Positions 33,691 to 41,573 of a stretch of DNA of 41,573 bases are shown piece after piece. The notes beneath the pieces are model-generated. The model worked only from the letters and a program-made list of their open reading frames with translations, did no database searches and was not told the DNA's origin. How positions within the stretch are numbered: position 1 is the stretch's first letter; each line of letters opens with the position of its first letter. Source of the DNA: Mesostigma viride (lineage: Eukaryota; Streptophyta; Mesostigmatophyceae; Mesostigmatales; Mesostigmataceae). Location: positions 1 to 41,573 of the forward strand of contig RPFO01000841.1 in assembly GCA_009746045.1 (NCBI GenBank), in the 5' to 3' direction. The translations under genes and the position numbers were made by a program.

Positions 33691-34510
33691 ACCCGTTTAC
33701 TCCAGGAAAAGAGGAAGGAAACACAACTACACTGCCGTGACCCAGGCCTATATGTGTTAATTCATTTAACACACGCCGAGTGCCCACACAAGGAGCGGAA
33801 CGTGCATAAATGGTCACCAACGGTCCAACAGTTAGCATATTGGGGCACCAATGTGCTAGATGGATGCAGGTTGAGGAGACCTTTCCAACGCCGTGTCAAC
33901 CGCCTAGAACAGACAAGGGACTAGAAAGTTATCAAGTCCCGAAGTACTGCCGACCGGTGGGCGAGGGCGGGGCACACTCAGGGCATAGTGGACAGGACAC
34001 GTGGCAGGCCGTGCCTGCACAGGCTTAGCCTGGACTCTCACGTGACTGGGACACAGTGTACTGAGGGCTTAACGGTACTGTGGCTAGTAGAAGCCAGTAA
34101 CCAGCCAGCAGGTCTGCAAGGATGTACGTCCTTGCAGGACCGTGTGGCAGGTCCTGTGCTGTCCTAGACACAGGATAGCCAGAGATTCCTGTATGCTGCC
34201 TGCAACGAGGATGCAAGGCAGCGATACGAGGCTCTGGCAATGTAGCGTTGCCCAGCGTTGCTCATGACCGAGGAACAAGGATGGAACGAGGTTGCATATA
34301 GCTCGAGGCTCAACGAGGCAACGAGCGTCTTCACACACGAACCTTGGTCGTCACGACGGGTGGCGAGCCTATCGAGGGTCGTAGGCCTGGTGTGAGGATA
34401 AAGGTTGCTAGCCAGCAGCCTAGGGTCATTCCAGCCGGCAAGGACCAGGAGCTCACAAGCTCTGCTGACGAGTTGCTGCGCAAATCGTACTATTGCTTCC
34501 AAGCGCTTTC
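33691..34510. other. No gene recognised, possible leader or LTR of the plus-strand retroelement
   Basis: 820 bp without a domain-bearing frame. It contains repeated CAGGA/CTTGCAGGAC-like stretches near 34100-34150. I looked for a direct repeat of 40644-41573 here, as expected for LTRs, and saw none. The 3' LTR may lie beyond the window. Confidence 0.35.
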
Positions 34511-35647
34511 ATGTCTGGTTCATCGTCAAGCAGCCACGGTGCTGGTGAGGCGAACGAGCAGAGAGACGCGCAAGCGTTTTTCCCCTACCGTAACCAAGCA
34601 AACGCTCCAACGTTCGTGCAAGCGGCCTACGTAGCGAGGCACTTGGCAGAAGAGGGGTGGGTGGCGGTGAGTGGGGGAGGCAACAGGCCAGCGGCGGCGG
34701 ACCCGATTATACAACGGGCTCGCGTCGTGATTTCTCCAGGTGAGACGGGGCGAGTGGCGGTGGAAGAGTTGGTGCGCATTCGGGACGCGCTAGCTGAAAC
34801 TGCTAATCGTGTGGAGGTCGCTTATCAGGGCGCCCATATCACGCTTGCCGGTCTCGACCTTGCCAGGGAGGCGCTTAGCCAGATCGTGGCAACAGCGCTC
34901 GGCAGCACCAGACTGTTCAACCACTGGGTGGCGACAGCAGTGCTAGGAGAGGGGGTACCAGACGCCGACATCATCCGGAACGCGCGTGCTCGGGAGACGG
35001 TAAATCCTTGGAGCACGGCGGAGGTATTTGCCCAAACCATTGAGAATCTTGTTGCTGTCCTTTTGCAAGAGTCGAGAGGGTACGCAGACAGGTTCTATAT
35101 TACCACGCAGCCTTTCGGAGTGTACTCCAGGCTTGATACACCGAGGCCGGAAACCACCACTGCGTGGGGTCCGGAGGTGGAGATTGTCGCAGGGGTCGAG
35201 AAGACGCCTGAAGACGTCCATTTTGAGTGGACTGACAAGCCAGAGGGCTCCGTCAAGCGCTCAGCCCAGCAGATAAACGAGGGCGACGGCACTACCGAGA
35301 CCTACGAGGCAAGGCAGAGAGCTGATCTGCATATCCCTCGTGAGGCGACTCACGAGTACGACCGTTACGGCCGAGGCGAGCAGAACGAGCTTGTCGGCGG
35401 CGGTAAGCGGTGGTTGCGCAATCTTGCTTGGCATCGCAACCCAGGCGAGACACAACATCCAGTCGAACGCAAGGAAGACGGGCGACCTGTGACCTGCGTG
35501 CTGGGAGAGTTTAACCCAAACCTCCAGATTGTCGCAGAGGCAGCAGCAGCCACATCGGTTGCTGAGGGTGTTGAGCAGCGTCCAGACCGTGAGGAGGGGC
35601 AGGCGAGTGCAAGCCAGGAGGCGGCCTCGTCTGGAGTAAGTGCGTGA
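34511..35647 (+). CDS. Unrecognised 378-residue protein upstream of copia-like gag
   Basis: The frame is open from ATG 34511 to TGA 35647. It begins with a Ser-rich stretch, continues as a mixed alpha-helical-looking region of about 170 residues (VEELVRIRDALAETANRV and similar), and ends in a charged tail rich in Glu, Arg and Ala. There are no Cys clusters, membrane segments or catalytic motifs that I know. It lies 55 bp before the gag reading frame on the same strand, so it may be an accessory or first ORF of the retroelement. A host exon is the alternative. Confidence 0.5.
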   Translation: MSGSSSSSHGAGEANEQRDAQAFFPYRNQANAPTFVQAAYVARHLAEEGWVAVSGGGNRPAAADPIIQRARVVISPGETGRVAVEELVRIRDALAETANRVEVAYQGAHITLAGLDLAREALSQIVATALGSTRLFNHWVATAVLGEGVPDADIIRNARARETVNPWSTAEVFAQTIENLVAVLLQESRGYADRFYITTQPFGVYSRLDTPRPETTTAWGPEVEIVAGVEKTPEDVHFEWTDKPEGSVKRSAQQINEGDGTTETYEARQRADLHIPREATHEYDRYGRGEQNELVGGGKRWLRNLAWHRNPGETQHPVERKEDGRPVTCVLGEFNPNLQIVAEAAAATSVAEGVEQRPDREEGQASASQEAASSGVSA

Positions 35648-35701
35648 GCCTGAGAGGGTTCCAGCAGCCATATCTGCGTGTGTTTTCGGTGGTATTCTAT
35701 A

Positions 35702-37050
35702 ATGCTTCGTAACACGCGCGGGGGCGGCAGCGGGAGCGGGGCGGGAGCGGGGGATGGCGGGGGTGAGGCAAGGGCAGACACGGAAGGCCCCGCCAACGTC
35801 GTGCCAGAGGGACAGGCAATCCCAACGGCAGAGGGCGTCAATGGCAGGAGGGCATCCAACCGGAAGAGAAAAGAGGTGGCACAAGGGGAGGAGCGTGCAG
35901 GGTGGCCAACCGACGGCGTGGTGCTGACGGGGGAGGGCCAGAATGATGCTGAACGGCAAGCACCTGGTAAGAGACCATGTGTGCCTCCGTCTGGTGTTCC
36001 TGCAGCTTATGTTCCTGCGCCATTAGCACCAGTAGGAGCTGCTGTCATTGGCAGTGACCCTCGTGCTTTGCCTGGGACTAGACCTCATATGAGTGCTGTG
36101 GCTGTGATGAATGGCCAGAAGCCTCTCAAGCCTCCTGTGGGACAGGAAGAGCTAGACAAGTGGTTGGAGGATATGGAGCTAGTTTCATGCTCTGTAGATC
36201 CACTGTCAACCTTGTGCAGGTATTCCACACATCCACGACTAATAGGGATTCAAGTGAGCGGGTGAGGGACAAGGCTAGGCAGGCTGTCAAGGACAAGCTG
36301 ACTTGGTCTCAGTTCCTAGAGGGCCTACGTCAGGAGTTTTCTGATAAGGTACTCAACCTCACTAATCACTATAAGCTCAGCTATGATACCTTTGAGATCA
36401 AGGGCACAATAGCTGAGGAGCTGCAGCGGCTCACACGCATCAGGGAGAAGGGGGCCAAGCATGGCTTCAATCTGACTGATAGAGCAGTGGCAGATTACTT
36501 CCTGGATCGCATGGGGCTGAGTGTGGATGGGAGAAATGCAGCTAGGATGTTTGCTGATCAGACAGATGGGACGTGGCCAGCCTTGCAAAAGGTTATTTTC
36601 AATATCCGTCCATCTGACAATGCTGCTTGCAAGGCAATCCAGGTGACTGGTGCCCCTTCAGCCTCCGCTCATCAGGTCCATGGTGACGCCCCTGGGCAGG
36701 GTGCTCAGGGAGAAACCAGACCTAGTAGGCGTCAGAGGGCTAACAGGCGCAGGCAGAATGGTAACCAGGGTGGCAAGGGCCAGCAGCAGGGATCCAAAGG
36801 CAAGGGTCAGCAGCAGGCTGGTGGTCACCAGGGTGGTCAGCAGAACAAGGGTGGCCAAGGGCAAGGCAAGAGCCAGGGCCAGGGCACCCAGGCCAGTCAG
36901 AGCAGCCAGAACCAGGGTGGCCTGAAGAAGGCTGCTGCTGGGAAGGATGACAAGTGCTTTGGATGTGGCAGGACGGGTCATTGGCGACGTGACTGCCCAG
37001 ACCAGGCCAAGTCTGCTGGAGCAGGCTCTGGCCAGGTGGGTAAGCCATGA
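35702..37050 (+). pseudogene. gag: Gag of the copia-like element, one frameshift
   Basis: The N-terminal part (35702 to about 36200) is Gly-, Ala- and Pro-rich with a KWLEDMELVSC segment. The frame then shifts by one base within about 36160-36265. Next are a helical capsid-like region (LTWSQFLEGLRQEFSD and on, around 36300-36620), a long Gln/Gly/Lys-rich linker, and a CCHC zinc knuckle, CFGCGRTGHWRRDC (36957-36998), that packages RNA. Gag assembles the virus-like particle in the cytoplasm. The ORF ends with UGA at 37048, in the same frame as pol. Confidence 0.8.
37048..37050 (+). promoter_or_regulatory. In-frame UGA between gag and pol, candidate readthrough stop
   Basis: Gag ends at TGA and the pol frame continues in phase from the next codon (CTT). 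The base after the stop is C, giving UGA-C, the leakiest known stop context. It may be a functional readthrough site controlling the Gag to Pol ratio, or simply a nonsense mutation in a decayed element. Confidence 0.4.
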
Positions 37051-40000
37051 CTTGAGATGTTGTCCCCTGTAAATAGTCAATCACCCCTAGTGGGACGAAC
37101 AGTTGTACATAGTAATGGGGGTGTCCCTCTTGTGCAGCAGCAAGGGGTTGGGAATGATGAGGTGCTTCCACTCAATGATTGCAATAACGCTGCTGCAGCA
37201 GTGGAATTCCCTGTGCCTGTGGCAGGTGCAGGGTCTCCAGTTGTTGGGGTTGACTCTGGGAGTCAAGCCGCCAGACTGGAAGGACCTGCAGCTTCTGTGG
37301 GAACCGGGGCTGGCTCTGGGAGCCGAGCTACCTTGGAGGAGGTCCCTGGAGCAAGAGAACAGCAGGTGGGTCGTGCTATCCCAAGCACACAGTCTTTGTC
37401 ACGTTCCTCTCTGTGCAGCCAGGCTGACAGGGGGTTGAGCTATGCTCAGGCTGGAAACACTCTACACCATATCTTTGGTCACTCTAAGCAGGCAGAGATG
37501 TTTGCTTGGAAGATTGGCAAGGAGCCTTTGCTAGAGGCCTGCAGTGCAGCTGCTCAGAATTGTGTCTGTCAGGAGAATGCTGTTCGCCTCCCACAGTCCC
37601 ATGCCAGAGAACCTGCTAGAGAGCGGGGGGATATCCAGGTGGACATCCAACACATCAGGGGCATGTATCTGTTGGTGGGGGTGGATAGGTTTAGCAGATA
37701 TAGGTTGCTGACCATTCTTCCTGGAATGCAGGAGCATCAGCTGTTGATGGGTCTCCAGTCTTTGTTGCCAGGCTTTGGGGTGTACACCAAGGTGCAAGCT
37801 GACTTGCAGTTTGACTGCTTGATCAAGCTGGCTGACCAGCTTCCTTGTAAGTTGGTAGTGGTCCCTAGGGAATGCCATGGGCAGCAGGGAGCTGTAGAGA
37901 GATCTATACGTGAAGTAAAAACAGTGGTGCTAGCAGCTAGGAGTGTGCCTGTTGTGGCATCAGCTCTAGAGAAAGCAGCTTGGTGTAAGGGGATTGAGGA
38001 GCAGCTTAACCACAGGGTAACCTATTACTATGATGGTGTGGCAGTCTCTCCCCTGGCATTGCAGTTTGGTATGCTATCACAGGACGTGGTGGCAGCCTGC
38101 CTGAAGAAGGCAGACAGGGTGTTTTCCAGATTGAGGCGTAAGGACAAGGGTTGGAAAATGCTGAGGCCCCAGGTGGGACTGAGGGTCAGGATGTGGAAGG
38201 AACCGTCATTACCAGGCAAGCGTGGCAAGTGGCAAGATGGGCAGGTAACCCATGTTGAGGAAGCTAACCATTCTTGTCTGGTGGCTTTGGAGAGTAATCC
38301 CAAGCACGTGTACAGGCTATCCTGGGCTCACGTCAAGGAGAGAAGGCCAACTGCAATCTGGCCTGAAGACGGCCCTGATCCTCCCTTGGAGGGAGATGAG
38401 CAGGATGAGAGCCAGGCAGCAGATGCTAACCCACCATGCTTGGATTATGGTCTGTCCTGGATGGATGAGGGTGAGCAGGAGTCTGCTGAGACGTCTGTCA
38501 CAAGGCCAGAGGTGGCCAGGGCTGCACCACAGTCCAGGGGGCTGCTTATGGCGGACATCATTCGAGCTCTGCAGAACAGCAAGCGTGATCCCAAGGTATC
38601 TAAGCTCACGGGATGGGGGTCATGTGGGGCACCAGCACTAGAAGTGGATACCAACTCACAGGTGTCCATTCTAAGGGTAGAGGATGCTGCAGGCTTGCAG
38701 TGGTCATCCCCTAGCTGCCTAGCTGTGTCTGATTTCTCTGGGAATGTGTCCATGAAGATCTTGGGAGAAGTGAGTGTGCCTATCCTGGGGGTGCCCACCA
38801 CGTTCAGTGTGGTTGAAGGGTATCAGGGGCCTGCCATTCTAGGTCAGAACTTCTTGTGCTTACCAGGGGTGAGGATATCCTCTGAGGAGCTAGCATTAGA
38901 AGGGCAGGGCCGCCTTCCCTTGCAGAGATATCGCTACTCCCAGGGTCTTAGTGTGGCTGTAAGGGCTGTGAGGGGTCTAGAGGCAGAGGGTCCTGATACA
39001 AAGGAGCCCATTGCTGGGGACCTGCTGATCCTCCCTACTACGTTTGACCCACGTGAGTTGGGTGTGCAGAGGTACCAGATCCCAGGAACGAGTCCTGTAC
39101 CTTGGCGCAAGCTAGTGGAGATGATGCAAAGCCCCAAGATGGCTAAGGCATGGACTCTTGGCTTTGTTGCTTCTGGGCATGAGTGGATAGTTGCCAACTG
39201 TGCAGAGCCTGTGGATGTCCTCCCTGAGGATCACCAGCTGCTCAGATTGATGTTTGTCCTCAAGCTCAAGGAGGTAGATGGCGTGCAGGTGCCACATGTT
39301 AGACCAGTTGTGACTGAGTACCATGGCACTGGACAGTTAGCAGATGAGGAGCTTTACACACCAGGGATGCTGCATGATACATGGAGGATTTTGTTGTGCA
39401 TTTATTTGTCTTTTCTGCAGAAGGGGATACCCTATAGCTCTGTGTTGGTAGATTTCAAGAGGGCTTTTCTTAAGGGTGATCAGCAGGAAGCACAGGATAC
39501 TTGGCGCACAATACCCCCTTTCTTTGTTAAGGTGCCTGCAGTGTGGAGGGCAGAGCTGAAGACGAGGTATTTGAGGATTCTCAAAGGCGTGGAAGGCCTT
39601 AGATCGAGTCCCATCATCTGGAGGAAGAGCTTGGAGAAGTACCTCAGGTCTGTCTGTGGTCTCTCAGTCTCTCCAGTTGATCCTTGTCTGTTTCAGGGTA
39701 GCTATGAGGGGCTGCCAGCGTTTGCCTCCCTGCATGGTGATGATCTGCATCTCCTGGGCCATCCCACTTGGCAAGAGTTGACTCTGGCCAGGATCCAGAA
39801 ACGGTTTGAACTGGGTAAGATCCAGTACATGGTTGAGAATGAGCCCATGGTGTTTTGTGGAATGCAGGCGACCTTGGTCCATCAGCAGGGTACATGGTCC
39901 ATCCAGCTGGAGGGTGGTAAGGATTATCCTCAGCAGATCATAGATGCCTTGCAGGAGCCCATCACCCAGGCCAGATGTGCAACAATACGAGGTATGTTGG

Positions 40001-40643
40001 CATGGCTGGCCAGCATTTGTGCTCCTGACCTGTTGGTACTGAGTCGGTTGACCGATTCCCAACTGGTTGAGGTGGGTGCTGAGAGAGTGGTAGAGGCTGT
40101 TCGCATGTCTCCCCCTCTCATGCTGGGTCCTTTGGATTTGTACAGGCCTTTTGACATGATGCTCTATGTGGACAGTTCTATGGATAGTAGGAAGGTCACA
40201 GAGGTCAGGGGCCGTGCAGCAGCATTAATATCCCTGGTGCAGGAACAGTCCTCTCTGGTCTGCTGGTACAGTCGGTTGCAAACAGGGTAACTCCCAGCAG
40301 TGACATTGCTGAGTGCAGGGCAATCTGTGAAGGGCTTCATACTGCTCTTTACTTGAGGGAGCTATTTTACCAGCTATGTCAAGTGGCTTCCTGTCGGTTG
40401 CAGATGCACACACTGGTAAGAACTGACAGCATGGGCATGGTGCAGTTTGTGCACAGGCAGCTGGCCAGGAGCAGGGACCTTGATTATTTGTTGCTCAAGG
40501 AAATGTCTTGCTTAGCTAACATTGAACATGTGGCTGGCGTGGACAACCCTGCAGATGCTCTCACCAAGCTGGAGGAGAAGGCTGAGCTGCAATACCCTTT
40601 GCTTCGTGGGCTCATGGCCTCCAAGGGGGGAGGGCCAGAGTAG
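37051..40643 (+). pseudogene. pol: Pol of the copia-like element: integrase, retropepsin-like, RT, RNase H
   Basis: Counting from M at 37057. Integrase: HHIFGH...CVC zinc-binding (around 135-170), then acidic residues in GDIQVDIQ...GVDRFSRY (around 190-215), QADLQFD (around 248) and GAVERS (around 280). A possible DSG motif (GVDSGSQAA) lies near residue 67. A retropepsin-like domain follows integrase: EVDTNSQVSIL (around 530) and GPAILGQNFL (around 594). RT: VLVDFKRAFLKGD (around 798) and HGDDLHLLG (around 894), where copia elements normally have YVDD. RNase H: LYVDSSMDS, then after a TAA/frameshift at 40288, SSDIAEC, RTDSMGMVQF and VDNPADALTK. One base near 40288 separates the last RNase H segment from the rest. 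Confidence 0.85.
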
Positions 40644-40939
40644 ACCAAACAGCCTTGCTCTAGGTGGGAGGCATCCCAGTGGGCTGGGCAGCCACGTGGT
40701 GGCTGACAGCAGGTCCTTCAGAGTTCAGACACACTCTGCTGGACAGGGGTCAGGGTGGAGTCACTCCCCTGGCTGAGAATTTCGCCTGGCTCTGTCATGG
40801 AGCTGCAGAAGAGTCTTAAGGACTTTGTAATGGGCCTTGGGTCTTCATGGAATGGACCCTGCAAGGGCAGCCCAAGTGTTGGCTCTAACAGGTTGCTGTA
40901 CATTTGTATATATTCTCTGTAACCAACCTGTTGCATGCT

Positions 40940-40945
40940 AATAAA
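40940..40945 (+). terminator. Polyadenylation signal AATAAA
   Basis: AATAAA about 300 bp after the pol stop, followed by TG-rich sequence (GGTTGTGTGACCATGTTGG), the usual downstream element. A second AATAAA lies at 41013-41018. Confidence 0.55.
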
Positions 40946-41056
40946 ATCCCTGGTTGTGTGACCATGTTGGACGTGGTTGCCAGGGGCCTCACTATGGGTT
41001 ATACTCCTTTATAATAAAACATAATCTTGTTATTGTCATGTCTTGTTGTTTGTGAT

Positions 41057-41114
41057 GCTCAGTTCCAGGAGCTGATCCAAACCTGGAGGATATGGGGTGG
41101 GGTTCGATTCCCCA
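41057..41114 (+). other. tRNA-like D-arm and T-arm in the copia 3' region
   Basis: GCTC-AGTTCCAG-GAGC (41057-41072) resembles a tRNA D arm. TGGGG-TTCGATT-CCCCA (41098-41114) is a perfect T arm with a B-box sequence. The spacing (25 bp between arms) suits an anticodon arm, of which only ATCC...GGAT is visible. No acceptor stem pairs, so I do not call a tRNA gene. Confidence 0.5.
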
Positions 41115-41573
41115 GCTGACCTCAGCCTGGCATGTATGAATCCTGAGTTTATCCCTCAGTGAGGACATGGGCTCCCCATGTGTTGGCTAACATTTGTCAG
41201 GGCTCTCTCAGTCTTTGGAAGGATTTAAAAGATAAAGGAGGCTCCGTGGCGGGCGCCATATGAACGGGCGCCTGTGATAACTGGATGACCAGGAACTCAC
41301 AATAGTACGTTCATGGACTCCTCTATCCAAACTCCTCTGACTAAGTGAAGACCTAACTTTAATCTACACCAGGTTCCCAAAGAAAGGGTTGGGATGTCAT
41401 GTGGGTCAGAGGGCAACCTTTGAACCAATGAGCAGGCCTAGCTAATATTTGGAGGCACCTCAGGTTCCAAAAGAAAAGGCAGGTCTGGTCTCTGGGAGGG
41501 ATCAGATGTCTGAAGGCTTGTGGGGACAGTGGCTGATAGGTTCTCAGGCTGGTCCAAGCTCCAAAACAAGAAA

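Larger units (their letters stand above)
34511..41040 (+). mobile_element. Ty1/copia-like retrotransposon, nearly complete, decayed
   Basis: In order: an unknown ORF, gag with a zinc knuckle, then pol with integrase, a retropepsin-like domain, RT and RNase H, and polyadenylation signals at 40940 and 41013. Integrase before RT and the RT/RNase H motifs place it in the copia group. Disruptions are a gag frameshift near 36200, a UGA at 37048 and a frameshift near 40288. LTRs and primer-binding site were not found, so both limits are approximate. Confidence 0.7.
40644..41573 (+). other. 3' non-coding part of the copia-like element and right flank
   Basis: There are no further coding frames. It holds AATAAA at 40940 and 41013, a D-arm-like and T-arm-like pair at 41057-41114, and otherwise unique sequence to the window end. 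Confidence 0.5.

Overview
This window is nuclear DNA from a repeat-rich eukaryote. The evidence is GT-AG introns that restore reading frames, eukaryotic transposon superfamilies (hAT, piggyBac, Ty1/copia, a LINE with a restriction-like endonuclease), TATA boxes, AATAAA signals, microsatellites and long minisatellites. Nothing looks bacterial: there are no operons, ribosome-binding sites or CRISPR arrays. An alga or another repeat-rich protist or plant would fit, but the sequence does not settle the lineage.

Layout. 1-3194 (minus) is a broken, intron-containing DNA-transposase-like gene. Beside it (3405-3985) is a 230-bp tandem repeat whose GC-palindromic core also occurs inside one of the gene's introns. 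4671-6753 is a non-autonomous piggyBac-type element with TTAA target sites. 8378-8866 is a C-rich minisatellite and 9125-12235 a 3.1-kb minisatellite with a 923-bp higher-order duplication. 12622-14133 is a non-autonomous hAT-type element, and an intact solo LTR (12676-13516) with a 5-bp target duplication is nested inside it.

14864-19478 (plus) is the only convincing cellular gene: a three-exon, 523-residue sulfotransferase with an N-terminal membrane anchor, both PAPS-binding motifs and an expanded poly-glutamate tract. 19479-23058 is almost featureless. 23059-24238 holds three near-identical 401-bp units, each with five perfect hairpins and a tRNA-like B box.

The right-hand third is nested retrotransposons. 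A LINE (minus, about 25114-33095) encodes PHD, RING-H2 and C2H2-type fingers followed by reverse transcriptase and a restriction-like endonuclease. It carries an upstream array of fifteen identical 170-bp units. It sits between two pieces (24290-25113 and 33096-33690) of a copia-like element. A fuller relative of that element lies on the plus strand (gag 35702-37050, pol 37051-40643). Both copia copies have a retropepsin-like domain, which in the fuller copy lies between integrase and reverse transcriptase. Both also carry a tRNA T-arm-like hairpin in the 3' non-coding part, among different surrounding bases. Gag and pol of the plus copy share one frame and are separated by a single UGA.

Most elements are decayed by frameshifts or stops. 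The 401-bp array, the 170-bp array and the solo LTR look recent.
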